From: a virus
DNA: 39,499 nt
Virus record (IMG/VR): IMGVR_UViG_3300042361_000666
Location: 1 to 39,499 of that record
Reading direction: 5' to 3' (one strand)
In this document: piece after piece, positions 21,779 to 29,595 of the stretch
How positions within the stretch are numbered: position 1 is the first letter of the stretch
Layout of the letters: each line of letters starts with the position of its first letter
Position numbers and translations under genes: made by a program
Notes under the pieces: model-generated
The model's database searches: none
Told to the model about the DNA's origin: nothing
What the model saw: only the letters and a program-made list of their open reading frames with translations

Positions 21779-22090
21779 ATGAAACTAACAGACATATTAA
21801 CAGAATCGAAGTCATTCGATGAGTTTGCTGAAAAAAGAATGGGCGGAGCAACTAAGATTGCTAATAATGCCAAAGAAAAGGGTGGCCCATCAATGTTGAC
21901 TTATCATCATTTTAAAGTAAAACTTCCTTACTATAAGAAAGCATCTGAAGGTAAATTTGATATGGAAGAATCTAAAAAAGAATTTATTAAAACATTAAAA
22001 AGTATATCTTTAGAAATGAACCAAACCGAATTTCAAACAGAGGTGGGTCGTTTAGAGGTACTTGGTGAACTTATAATCAAACACAAATAA
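21779..22090 (+). CDS. Tagged small conserved protein (103 aa)
   Basis: Leader MKLTDILTESKSFDEF with LTE-S as a candidate cleavage site. The remainder (GGATKIANNAKEKGGPSMLT, then YHHFKVKLPYYKKASEGKFD) looks like a compact helical domain with an aromatic/basic core. The function is unknown. It follows the GIY-YIG/kinase gene by 4 nt, so the two are co-expressed and perhaps act together. Confidence 0.7.
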   Translation: MKLTDILTESKSFDEFAEKRMGGATKIANNAKEKGGPSMLTYHHFKVKLPYYKKASEGKFDMEESKKEFIKTLKSISLEMNQTEFQTEVGRLEVLGELIIKHK

Positions 22091-22180
22091 AGATACCTCC
22101 GGTTTGAAGACCGGACTTAGGGCCGGGACTAGTTACTAATCCCGTTGGGACAAGAATTCGCTACTCTTGTCCCTTTTTTA
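22091..22180 (+). ncRNA. Three-hairpin RNA element ending in a terminator
   Basis: Three consecutive stems: TCCGGT/ACCGGA (22098-22115), CGGGA/TCCCG (22124-22144), and the 9-bp GGGACAAGA/TCTTGTCCC (22147-22173) followed by T6. The last is an intrinsic terminator. The first two are GC-rich and conspicuous in this AT-rich DNA. It could be a 3' UTR stabiliser or a small RNA processed from the operon end; it does not fold as a tRNA. Confidence 0.5.
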
Positions 22181-22205
22181 TTTAAATTATTTTAACAAAT
22201 CCGTA

Positions 22206-22213
22206 TATTTATA
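22206..22213 (+). promoter_or_regulatory. TATTTATA box, 16 nt before the 22230 gene
   Basis: GTATATTTATAGAG upstream of the tagged gene. Confidence 0.55.
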
Positions 22214-22229
22214 GAGATATAAAATCAAA

Positions 22230-22595
22230 ATGGGAAAAAAAATCAAAATCACAGAAGAACAATTAAAGAAAATAATTGCGTCTAAACAAGTAAACGAACA
22301 ATCTGCTGGTGCAGTTGGTGTTGAAAATGGTATGGATGTTGCTAGCGAAACAGAAAGAATGATTGATAGTTTTGTTAGTCAATATAAGGATTTGGTTGCG
22401 GGTTCAGAATTCGATAGTGAAGAGGCTTTATTAAATGCTTGTGACATATTAAAAAATAAGTTATGTAGTAATAATGAACCAGTGGATTACACTATGGGTA
22501 GTGATGATGAAAACATGATGCCAAACCCACCTTCAGAAATTAATATGAACGAGTCGGTAATCAAAATAAAATCAGAATTTAATAGATTTTTATAG
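22230..22595 (+). CDS. Tagged acidic protein with NES...EFNRF tail
   Basis: 121 aa. Leader MGKKIKITEEQLKKIIASKQ, then VNEQ. The body is acidic and helical and carries two Cys (NACDILKNKLCSN). The C-terminus MNESVIKIKSEFNRFL resembles the C-terminus of the next protein. It is thus framed by candidate processing sites (ITE, MNE). No domain is recognised. Confidence 0.7.
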   Translation: MGKKIKITEEQLKKIIASKQVNEQSAGAVGVENGMDVASETERMIDSFVSQYKDLVAGSEFDSEEALLNACDILKNKLCSNNEPVDYTMGSDDENMMPNPPSEINMNESVIKIKSEFNRFL

Positions 22596-22849
22596 TGGCA
22601 GATAGTTTAATGAAGCAATTTGGTGGGATTAGTAAGTTACTAACTTATATGTTGAATAACCCAACCGTTAAGGAAAGGGAATTTGTTATTCACACATTAA
22701 AAACCGATGATTCTTTTTCACCCGAAGTTGTTAATTTAATTTTAGGGGAATTAACTGATAAGACAGAATACCCAAAAGATGACGATTTAAGATTTCAATA
22801 CAGTCTAAACGAATCTATTAAAAAAGAATTCAATAGATTTATTAAATAA
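22595..22849 (+). CDS. Small protein with NES...EFNRF tail (84 aa)
   Basis: Starts with GTG overlapping the previous stop (TAGTG). An ATG five codons later (MKQFGGISKLL) is the alternative. Helical and acidic; ends in LNESIKKEFNRFIK, echoing the upstream protein. Lacks the N-terminal leader. Co-translated with the 22230 gene. Confidence 0.65.
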   Translation: MADSLMKQFGGISKLLTYMLNNPTVKEREFVIHTLKTDDSFSPEVVNLILGELTDKTEYPKDDDLRFQYSLNESIKKEFNRFIK

Positions 22850-22855
22850 ATTTAA

Positions 22856-22882
22856 AACCCTCAATTATGAGGGTTTTTTTTT
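22856..22882 (+). terminator. Intrinsic terminator of 22230-22849 unit
   Basis: AACCCTC-AATTAT-GAGGGTT hairpin followed by T9. Confidence 0.9.
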
Positions 22883-22940
22883 GACTGATGACTTTTACGT
22901 GTTCTTTAAGGAGAATATAGAGAAATGTTATCATGTATAG

Positions 22941-22948
22941 TATTTATA
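22941..22948 (+). promoter_or_regulatory. TATTTATA box, 4 nt before the 22953 gene
   Basis: AGTATTTATACTATATG. Confidence 0.55.
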
Positions 22949-22952
22949 CTAT

Positions 22953-23561
22953 ATGAAAATAGTATTAACCGAAAATCAATACAAATCTATTATTCTTGAA
23001 GAGACGAATGGTATCGACTCGTTTATTGATGAGTTATTGACTGCTTACCCAAGATTGGAGTCTCACATTGATTTAGTTAAGAAATTCATAGAAGAATCAA
23101 ATTGTCAAGATATTGAATTTGGTACCTTTAAATTACCAGCTGCGGGTATATCATTACACAATAAAGTCGTTATTAATAAAAAGGTATTACAATATACATT
23201 AGAAAATACCCTATTTGTTATTTTCCACGAAGTGGCTCATCAATACCAATATAAGAAATATGGTTCAAGTATGATGCACAGATTTTATGTTGGGGAGGTT
23301 GACATGGATGAGGCGGTTAGATTTTTAAAATATACAGAAAATGTTGCGGATCAGTTTGGGTTGAGAAAGTGTAGGGAATTTGTTAAATTAGGTTTATTAA
23401 CCAAAGAATACATACCTAAAATGGGGGGATATGACAACTATAGTGATATGATGTTTGTTAACTATCTTAACACTCTTAGAAATAGGATAAAAGAAAGTGG
23501 TGAGACAGATGATGAAAAAATAAGTGAATCTCTTTATAACTGGGCTATCGTAAAATTATAA
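22953..23561 (+). CDS. Tagged zinc metallopeptidase-like protein
   Basis: 202 aa. Leader MKIVLTENQYKSIILEE. Residues 92-96 are HEVAH (HExxH), preceded by a hydrophobic helix (TLFVIF). YTENVADQFG (127-136) supplies a plausible third zinc ligand (Glu129) and the E-x-x-A-D pattern of gluzincin-type peptidases. The catalytic set therefore looks complete. The substrate is unknown; cleavage of a host or envelope protein after entry is one inference, virion maturation another. Coupled to the next tagged gene (1-nt gap). Confidence 0.75.
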   Translation: MKIVLTENQYKSIILEETNGIDSFIDELLTAYPRLESHIDLVKKFIEESNCQDIEFGTFKLPAAGISLHNKVVINKKVLQYTLENTLFVIFHEVAHQYQYKKYGSSMMHRFYVGEVDMDEAVRFLKYTENVADQFGLRKCREFVKLGLLTKEYIPKMGGYDNYSDMMFVNYLNTLRNRIKESGETDDEKISESLYNWAIVKL

Positions 23562-23562
23562 C

Positions 23563-23910
23563 ATGAAAATAGTATTAACCGAATCACAATTAAAGTACAT
23601 TATTGAATCAGAAAAAAACGGAGTCGTACATTGTGATGGTTGTGGATGGGAATGGAAGAAATCTGAGGGTGGTAAAGACCCATATACTTGTCATAAGTGT
23701 GGACATGACAATGAAAAATTGAATGAGGATGACGGAGAAAGAAAGGATGTTTATAGTTCATTGACCGATAAACAAATTAAAAGTATTGACGATTTAAATA
23801 AGGACGCAAAATTCTTAAAATGTAAGGCCTGTAGAAAATTATATACCCAAACAACATACAAAAAGAAAAAATCACTACCTATTTGTCCTTGGTGTGGAAA
23901 ACATAATTAA
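23563..23910 (+). CDS. Tagged double zinc-ribbon protein
   Basis: 115 aa. Leader MKIVLTESQLKYIIESE. The first ribbon (about 23-46) is CDGCGWEWKKSEGGKDPYTC, then HKCGHDN. The second (about 86-113) is CKACRKLYTQTTYKKKKSLP followed by ICPWCG. Four CxxC knuckles give two predicted zinc sites. I recall similar CxxCGWxW...CHKCG ribbons in virion-type proteins of marine Bacteroidota phages (memory only). LNE lies between the ribbons (KLNEDDG). The role is unknown; nucleic-acid or protein binding is likely. Confidence 0.75.
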   Translation: MKIVLTESQLKYIIESEKNGVVHCDGCGWEWKKSEGGKDPYTCHKCGHDNEKLNEDDGERKDVYSSLTDKQIKSIDDLNKDAKFLKCKACRKLYTQTTYKKKKSLPICPWCGKHN

Positions 23911-23919
23911 AAATAATTT

Positions 23920-23950
23920 TTTGGGATATTGAAAAATATCATTACTTTTG
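23920..23950 (+). promoter_or_regulatory. Bacteroidetes-type promoter for the 23978 lipoprotein
   Basis: TTTG (23920-23923), 19-bp spacer, TACTTTTG (23943-23950). One of only two host-type promoters seen in the right arm. Confidence 0.75.
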
Positions 23951-23977
23951 TAAGAAATATACTAAAATATACCAATT

Positions 23978-24202
23978 ATGAAAAAAGTATTAGGATTACT
24001 AATCATAGTGTTGTTAGTCATATCTTGTACAACAACGAAAAACCAAACCTATTCTTGGGGGGGTAAACAGGTTTCCAAAAGACAATATGATTTGTTACTT
24101 TACAAATATACGGTGGATTTTGTAAACAACTACCCTAAAAAAGAAGACCTCAAAACTTTTGAAAATCTTGAGGTCATTTATGATACTATTGGGAAAAAAT
24201 AA
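23978..24202 (+). CDS. Small lipoprotein (74 aa)
   Basis: MKKVLGLLIIVLLVISCTTT is a lipoprotein signal peptide with lipobox VISC, cleaved before Cys17. The mature part is about 58 residues, Lys/Tyr-rich and polar. Its host-type promoter sets it apart from its neighbours, so it may be expressed early, like the lipoprotein at 14434-14553. Superinfection exclusion is conceivable but unproven. It ends 11 bp from a convergent gene. Confidence 0.8.
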   Translation: MKKVLGLLIIVLLVISCTTTKNQTYSWGGKQVSKRQYDLLLYKYTVDFVNNYPKKEDLKTFENLEVIYDTIGKK

Positions 24203-24213
24203 TTATTACTTCT

Positions 24214-25446
24214 TTATTTGATTGGATTACCACACAAATCGGTAGTCAAAAGAACGGTTTCAGTTGTTGAACCCCTCTTCATACCTATATTTGGTTCACC
24301 ATCAAATAAAGATTTTTCCGATTTTCTACTATTGATTGTAACCCAAGGTGTATCCGCGTGTGTCCCAGTGGTATAAAATATTTTGTACTCCCCTTCTTTT
24401 GTAACTAGTGGTACAATTGATAATACTATTTTATCCGAAGGTGCGTTATCAATAATACTTTTAGCCTTTGCTCCATCCAAAATAAATGTTTGAGACCTGT
24501 TACCACCGCTTTTACCATCGGTTTTTCTACCGTACTCCTTAAAGGAATTATTAACTTTATCCAATACCTCTATAAATGGTTCAATTGTCTCATACCCAAG
24601 TTGGGATGCTCGTAATCTCATAGATTGAGGCCACGCTATTGTAGGTTCCTCGGGAATCATTTTTTTTCTGTCTCTTTCTTTGTAAACACCAGAACTCAAA
24701 AGTCTTTCAAATTCTTTAACTGATTTTTGATGTGACTCTTGTTTCTTTTTGTACATATTTCTAGCATAATCAGCTCCCATATCTAAAGATGAATTATTTA
24801 AATTCACAATACCTAACCTAACACCATTCATTCTAATTTCAAAAATTGCCTCATCACATTCGTGACTAGATTTGTTTTTACCTTGGTAATAACCAATAGT
24901 AATTTCAAGGCCTACAAGACATTCGTAATCTTTTTTTGCTGAAATAATTGCTCTAACAAATTGCTCTTTTTGATATAAATCTTTTTTTGTTTGTAAATCT
25001 GTTGTTCCCGCTTTATATGGAGTTGTACCTATTTTAGTAATTGGTGCCGGTATTTCTGGCATCTTATCAATTGCTCCATTAGTTACTAATCCTTGAAAAT
25101 ATTGAGTTAGAAAATTAACCATTGATTCACCTCTTCTTTGAGATAGGACACCTGGTTGTAATTTTGGTTTAGACGAGTCTTCGTTATCTACGTTTGTTAC
25201 TTGACTCTCTCCCGCCTCAATTTGAATTGTAACAGCACTTCCTTTGTTTTTATTGATAAAATCAGTTACTCCCATTAATTTTTGTATAATTGGACCTGAT
25301 TGTTGTGATGTTAATTTCCACATACCCATAGACCAAACTGCATCAAAATTAACAGTTAACGCTTCTGCCCTAACCTCATTTTGTTCAGATATGATTCTAT
25401 CTATAACGTTCTTTACCTGTGATTCTAATAAGATTACTGTCTTCAT
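24214..25446 (-). CDS. Tagged OmpA-like-domain protein
   Basis: 410 aa, starting at MKTVILLESQVKNVIDRIISEQ; the upstream extension crosses the TATTTATA box. Residues about 60-120 (VTIQIEAGESQVTNV, then LSQRRGESMVNFLTQYF) match the OmpA/MotB C-terminal pattern (I-x-I-x-G, then LS-x-R-R-x-x-x-V-x-x-x-L), which usually contacts peptidoglycan. The C-terminal half is not assigned. A cell-wall-contacting virion or injected protein is inferred. Divergent from the endolysin gene. Confidence 0.7.
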   Translation of the reverse strand: MKTVILLESQVKNVIDRIISEQNEVRAEALTVNFDAVWSMGMWKLTSQQSGPIIQKLMGVTDFINKNKGSAVTIQIEAGESQVTNVDNEDSSKPKLQPGVLSQRRGESMVNFLTQYFQGLVTNGAIDKMPEIPAPITKIGTTPYKAGTTDLQTKKDLYQKEQFVRAIISAKKDYECLVGLEITIGYYQGKNKSSHECDEAIFEIRMNGVRLGIVNLNNSSLDMGADYARNMYKKKQESHQKSVKEFERLLSSGVYKERDRKKMIPEEPTIAWPQSMRLRASQLGYETIEPFIEVLDKVNNSFKEYGRKTDGKSGGNRSQTFILDGAKAKSIIDNAPSDKIVLSIVPLVTKEGEYKIFYTTGTHADTPWVTINSRKSEKSLFDGEPNIGMKRGSTTETVLLTTDLCGNPIK

Positions 25447-25462
25447 TAAAGTTTCTCTTTTA

Positions 25463-25470
25463 TATAAATA
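25463..25470 (-). promoter_or_regulatory. Leftward TATTTATA box, 16 nt before the 25446 start
   Basis: Read leftward as AGTATTTATATAAAAG. Confidence 0.55.
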
Positions 25471-25489
25471 CTTAATAAAGGATAAGTAG

Positions 25490-25497
25490 TATTTATA
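25490..25497 (+). promoter_or_regulatory. TATTTATA box, 32 nt before the endolysin gene
   Basis: AGTATTTATAATTAA. Forms a divergent pair with the box at 25463-25470. The gap is longer than usual. Confidence 0.45.
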
Positions 25498-25529
25498 ATT
25501 AAATAAAGACTTTAAACACAAAACATATT

Positions 25530-26372
25530 ATGTTACTAAAATTAGGATCTGAAGGAGAAGATGTAAAAAAACTCCAAGTTAAATTGGGTGTTGACCCAAT
25601 AGGTAAATTTGGACCAAAAACAGAAGCAGCGGTTAAAACGTGGCAATCTGCTAATGGTTTAACTGCAGATGGTATTGTTGGTGATGGCACTTGGAGTAAG
25701 TTATTCTCTGAAGGTGTTGTAAGCGCTCCAACAATTATAACTGAACCAGCACCTGTTGCTTCAGTTGGTGGGTTAAAATTAGAAAAACTAAAGGGTCATA
25801 TTCCTGATGCGGTTATTCGTCAAATTCCCGACACGGCCGCTAAATTTCAAATTAATACACCGTTAAGATTAGCACACTTCTTGGCACAATGTGGTCATGA
25901 ATCAGGAGGGTTTAGAGCCACAAAAGAAAATTTAAATTATTCAGCTAAGGGATTAGTGGGTACGTTTAAAAAGTATTTCCCAAATGAAGCGGCAGCAAAA
26001 CCATACGAAAGACAACCTACTAAAATTGCAAATAAAGTTTACGGAAATAGAATGGGTAATGGTCCCGAATCTTCAGGTGAAGGTGCAAAATTCTGTGGAC
26101 GTGGATATATCCAATTAACTGGTAAGGAAAACTACACTGCGTTTGGTAAATCAATTAATGAAGATATCCTATCAAATCCTGACAAGGTTGCATCAGATTA
26201 TGCATTATTATCAGCGGCTTGGTTCTTCTCAAAGAACGGTCTTCATAAAATGGCTGACGGCGGAGCAACTGATGCTGTTGTTACTTCAATTACAAAAAGA
26301 GTAAATGGAGGTACGATTGGATTAGCGGATAGAATTAAACACTTTAAAGAATATTATTCATTATTATCATAA
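25530..26372 (+). CDS. Endolysin: peptidoglycan-binding domain + GH19
   Basis: 280 aa. Residues 1-60 are a peptidoglycan-binding type 1 domain (GSEGEDVKKLQVKLG, FGPKTEAAVKTWQ, GLTADGIVGDGTW). After a Pro-rich linker, residues about 85-280 form a GH19 chitinase/lysozyme-like domain. The HFLAQCGHESGGF motif carries catalytic Glu124, and Glu180/Glu184 lie in NGPESSGEG ahead of GRGYIQLTGKENY. Expected to hydrolyse glycan strands of peptidoglycan at lysis. There is no signal peptide, so export needs a holin. Terminator follows directly. Confidence 0.93.
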   Translation: MLLKLGSEGEDVKKLQVKLGVDPIGKFGPKTEAAVKTWQSANGLTADGIVGDGTWSKLFSEGVVSAPTIITEPAPVASVGGLKLEKLKGHIPDAVIRQIPDTAAKFQINTPLRLAHFLAQCGHESGGFRATKENLNYSAKGLVGTFKKYFPNEAAAKPYERQPTKIANKVYGNRMGNGPESSGEGAKFCGRGYIQLTGKENYTAFGKSINEDILSNPDKVASDYALLSAAWFFSKNGLHKMADGGATDAVVTSITKRVNGGTIGLADRIKHFKEYYSLLS

Positions 26373-26374
26373 AT

Positions 26375-26402
26375 AAAAAAGGGACTTTAAGTCCCTTTTT
26401 TT
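26375..26402. terminator. Bidirectional terminator between convergent genes
   Basis: AAAAAAGGGACTTTAAGTCCC with flanking A and T runs serves both the endolysin (+) and the 26401 gene (-). Confidence 0.88.
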
Positions 26403-28167
26403 ATATCTCTTCTTGACCACCCTGTTCAGGTTCTTGTGGTACCTGAGGATTTGGTTGTTGTACTTTTTCTTTTTTCTTCTTAGGAGACAACCCGTGTTGA
26501 ATATCACCATATTTCCCACCTTCGTAACCAACCATAGTAGGTACTCTTTTTCCTTCGATTACAGTTAACCTATGAGATAAATCTTCTTCCCACATTTGTT
26601 TACTAACTAAATAACCTAACGCTTCACCACCGTCAGATAATGTTGGGTTATCGATTATTACGTAGAAAGCATCTCCATTATCTGCAGAATAAGATTTAAC
26701 GGCATATCTTTTACCTTGCTCATCTTCAGTTCTCATCATTTTTTCTTCAGAGAATCTGTCATTATATTCTATTTTAGTTGTACCATCCATTACCCATTCA
26801 AATGAACTGATATGATAGATACCAAATAAATGAGAAGACTTGCTTTGATAAATTCTATAATTGTCGTCTTTTTGTCCTTTTCTAACAAGAATATAATCTT
26901 TTTGCATAAAATCATTAACGAGGTATTCAATACCGGGTTTTCCGATTTGTTTTAATTTTCTATCTAATTTTTCACGATATGGAAAATCGGGAGGACTTGT
27001 TTTTAATATTGCAGTTAATAACTTACTATTTGAAATTCTTGATGTTGCATCGTGTAATTGCATCATCGTAATGTAAGTTGTTTTTAATTCAGGAGTCATT
27101 GCATTCCAAGAATCAACTTCTTTAATTTTACCTCCGATACTAATGTACTCTGTCATTCTTTGTGGTGTCTGTGCTGAGAATTCATTTGGATCACCAGGAG
27201 TTTCATTAATCACATCCGTAACTTTTGCGGATTCTAATTCATCTTGAGATAATGCTCTCCATTCAAATTTTTCCCTTTCTCCATCCAATTGAGGCCAAGT
27301 ACTAACAATAAAATCCCAACTTTTGGTTTCGTCCCCGTCATTAAACATTGAACTTACAGTATAAGAACCATAGTTGTTTATTTGGATTGCAGCCATATGA
27401 AATCTTGCTTCATTGACATCATCACTTAAATAATTTCTGTTATCATCAATAAGGAAATAGAATGTTTTCTTATCACTTCTTCTATAATATCCATACTGAT
27501 TGGTACCGTTACCGTATAGATAGTTACCTTCATCATCCGTTATTTTTACATCACCTCTCCACGTAACACACCACGGTGAATTTATTCTACCGTTTCTTCT
27601 AAATTTCATGTATTGTTGTCTATGTAAAGATTGGTAATAATATCCCATTCTTTTTGCGTGAGTTTCACTCAATACTTTATAGACTCTTACACCACCTTTA
27701 TTTATAACACAATTTTCATCGCTAAACCACATTGGTTTCGATGTTTCAATTTTAAGCTCATTTGGTTGATTGCCGTCCGATGCAAATATGGCATCAAGTC
27801 TAGCTTTTTCATCCTCAACATCGTTTTCCTTATCTTCACCACCCATTTCAAATTTTCCAAATTCAACTAAAAATGAAACAAGATCCGCAAATTTAAAGAC
27901 TTGAATTTGTTTTAAATCGTTTAATGAATATTTCTGTTTGTCTGGAAATCTACCGTCATGTCTTTTTAAGAATCTTAAAACACCGGAATTTTCAATGGAA
28001 ATTTGATTTTTAATATTGTTGTGTCTATTAAAAACTTTTTCTCCTTGATCGTCTGTTAATTGGGGCATTTCAGCTCTCCATTTAACCATTAGTTCGTTGA
28101 AAAAGGTTTTTTGATTTGCTTTTATCTCCTCAAAAACCATATCAAATATTAAATCATTAATCTTCAT
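26401..28167 (-). CDS. Large tagged protein with WCVT...FYFLID motif
   Basis: 588 aa. Leader MKINDLIFDMVFEE belongs to the MKxxDxIF group. Residues about 190-275 carry INSPWCVTWRGDV, YYRRSDKKTFYFLIDDNRN and MAAIQINNYG. This WC-x-T / FYF-(I/L)-x-D layout recurs in large phage proteins I have seen, but no function is established. The C-terminus is a Pro/Gln/Glu-rich tail after KKKKEK. Abundance and position suggest a virion component. Two TATTTATA boxes precede it in tandem. Confidence 0.7.
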   Translation of the reverse strand: MKINDLIFDMVFEEIKANQKTFFNELMVKWRAEMPQLTDDQGEKVFNRHNNIKNQISIENSGVLRFLKRHDGRFPDKQKYSLNDLKQIQVFKFADLVSFLVEFGKFEMGGEDKENDVEDEKARLDAIFASDGNQPNELKIETSKPMWFSDENCVINKGGVRVYKVLSETHAKRMGYYYQSLHRQQYMKFRRNGRINSPWCVTWRGDVKITDDEGNYLYGNGTNQYGYYRRSDKKTFYFLIDDNRNYLSDDVNEARFHMAAIQINNYGSYTVSSMFNDGDETKSWDFIVSTWPQLDGEREKFEWRALSQDELESAKVTDVINETPGDPNEFSAQTPQRMTEYISIGGKIKEVDSWNAMTPELKTTYITMMQLHDATSRISNSKLLTAILKTSPPDFPYREKLDRKLKQIGKPGIEYLVNDFMQKDYILVRKGQKDDNYRIYQSKSSHLFGIYHISSFEWVMDGTTKIEYNDRFSEEKMMRTEDEQGKRYAVKSYSADNGDAFYVIIDNPTLSDGGEALGYLVSKQMWEEDLSHRLTVIEGKRVPTMVGYEGGKYGDIQHGLSPKKKKEKVQQPNPQVPQEPEQGGQEEI

Positions 28168-28171
28168 AGTA

Positions 28172-28190
28172 TATAAATATCCTATAAATA
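28172..28190 (-). promoter_or_regulatory. Tandem leftward TATTTATA boxes (28172-28179, 28183-28190)
   Basis: Two boxes 11 bp apart, 4 and 15 nt before the start codon, showing both spacing classes at one gene. Confidence 0.6.
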
Positions 28191-28218
28191 TCTTTTTTTA
28201 GTGTTAAAATCAAGACTT

Positions 28219-28560
28219 TTATTGGGTTAATTGAGATTCTGATTTAATATATGTTTGTTTTAAATTGTCCAATTCATCTAAAATAGATTTACACATTTTT
28301 TCAATCATTAATATTTTCATGAAATTATCCGCATTAGACTTGTCAAACTCAGAATTGTAGTTATTTAAAAGAACCATTTTCATGAGATTGTCATTCTCCG
28401 ATTTTAATGTTCTTTCCTTTTTTCTTTGGAAATACTTCTTAGAATTTTCACGTGTACAATCAATACAGTAGTTACTGTGACCATCTAAAACTAACTTGTT
28501 TTTGTAAAAATTGTCAATTGTTTTGGTTGTCTTACAACCCGAACATTTCTTTTCGTCCAT
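28219..28560 (-). CDS. Zinc-finger protein (113 aa)
   Basis: Residues 5-45 (KKCSGCKTTKTIDNFYKNKL, then GHSNYCIDCTRENSKKYF) form a CxxC...CxxC finger with the K-x-x-x-x-F-x-K-N / C-x-x-C-x-R layout common in phage and bacterial small zinc-finger proteins linked to DNA binding. The C-terminal 70 residues are helical. It uses a host-type promoter, unlike its neighbours, consistent with early expression. A DNA-binding or regulatory role is inferred. Confidence 0.75.
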   Translation of the reverse strand: MDEKKCSGCKTTKTIDNFYKNKLVLDGHSNYCIDCTRENSKKYFQRKKERTLKSENDNLMKMVLLNNYNSEFDKSNADNFMKILMIEKMCKSILDELDNLKQTYIKSESQLTQ

Positions 28561-28584
28561 CTTTTTATTGGTTTATTTATGATG

Positions 28585-28616
28585 CAAAAGTATGTATATT
28601 AAAAAAGATTACCAAA
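28585..28616 (-). promoter_or_regulatory. Bacteroidetes-type promoter for the zinc-finger gene
   Basis: Leftward TTTG (28613-28616), 20-bp spacer, TACTTTTG (28585-28592). Confidence 0.8.
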
Positions 28617-28656
28617 TATTCTAAAAAATATTTGTGTATAACTAAAATTACGTTAT

Positions 28657-29226
28657 ATGGGAGACCCAATACTAAAAATAGGTTACTATTCAATTTATCA
28701 AATAAAGACCACTAGAGGGGTAAAATATAAAGTTGATAGTGGTAAGACCATATACATTGAAAGGTTTAAAAAACACATCGTAAATCCGTATAGAGACACT
28801 AAGGAGTTTACTTCTCTTGAGAAGGCTAAAGAATATATAGGTCTTAAATTGGTAAAAAGGGGTCAGGACAAAAAGAAAAAACTAGCAAAATTACCAAAAT
28901 CATTATATCTCGTATTAATAAAAGAAGAATCTACAGGTAAAACATTTGTTAAGGTTGGTATAACATCTAAAAGATTCATAATGAGACGTTTTAGTAAAGC
29001 GTATGGGTATGAGGGATATATTATTGAGTCGATATTAAGAAGGATTGAAACACCAAATGCAGAAAAATTAGAAAGTGATATTAAAGAAAAACTTAATAAA
29101 AAAAGGTCTGTAAAAAAATACAGACCAATTTTAGAATCTTTTTCAGGTTATTCTGAATGTTTCAATTATAATGGATTAGAGGAAATTGTTAAAATTTTTG
29201 ACGAATTAGTTACCAGAGGGTCTTAG
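28657..29226 (+). CDS. GIY-YIG/T5orf172-like nuclease candidate
   Basis: 189 aa. Basic N-terminal region, then LYLVLIKEESTGKTFVKVGI, TSKRFIMRRF and AEKLESDIKEKL. This is the strand / K-V-G-I-T-x-x-R / catalytic-Glu layout of the GIY-YIG relatives grouped as T5orf172. The first GIY tyrosine motif is degenerate. KKYRPILESFSGYSECFNY closes the domain. DNA cleavage is likely but not certain. Its 3' end overlaps the convergent LysM gene by 21 nt. Confidence 0.65.
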   Translation: MGDPILKIGYYSIYQIKTTRGVKYKVDSGKTIYIERFKKHIVNPYRDTKEFTSLEKAKEYIGLKLVKRGQDKKKKLAKLPKSLYLVLIKEESTGKTFVKVGITSKRFIMRRFSKAYGYEGYIIESILRRIETPNAEKLESDIKEKLNKKRSVKKYRPILESFSGYSECFNYNGLEEIVKIFDELVTRGS

Positions 29227-29595
29227 ACTATAAGCAATAATCATACCAGGTTGTAACCCTTTAGGATTACCTTTTAATAAATCGTTATCGTGTAATATAT
29301 TGTAATCTGAGTTTGCACCTAATTTTTGAACTAATCCACTTATTGTGTCACCATCTTTAACAACGTATAATTTGTTAGTTTTGTCTTGGTCTAACATTTT
29401 AATCATTCCAGATGAAAATGCAAATCTACCTTTTGGGTATTTTTTCATTTGTTGTGAAATTGGGGGATTACCGTATACTGCATTAAAACTAGCGTCCATT
29501 CTTTTTTGTTCACGGTCTTCTGGACTCATTTGTTCACTTATTTGTGAATCTATAATTTTTTTTAGTTGACCTTCTGTGAATATATATTTTTTCAT
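29206..29595 (-). CDS. Tagged LysM-domain protein
   Basis: 129 aa. Leader MKKYIFTEGQLKKIIDSQ, then ISEQ. Residues about 77-125 form a LysM module (YVVKDGDTISGLVQKLGANS, then NPKGLQPGMIIAYSL), which binds peptidoglycan N-acetylglucosamine. The intervening region is polar. A leader on a cell-wall-binding protein fits either an injected/virion wall-binding factor or a lysis accessory. It follows the TM/coiled-coil gene by 1 nt. Confidence 0.82.
   Translation of the reverse strand: MKKYIFTEGQLKKIIDSQISEQMSPEDREQKRMDASFNAVYGNPPISQQMKKYPKGRFAFSSGMIKMLDQDKTNKLYVVKDGDTISGLVQKLGANSDYNILHDNDLLKGNPKGLQPGMIIAYSLRPSGN

Noticed and set aside
22098-22173. tRNA or tmRNA at the three-stem element
   Set aside because: No acceptor stem closes the structure, the third stem has a 9-nt loop without a T-loop pattern, and it is followed directly by a T tract.
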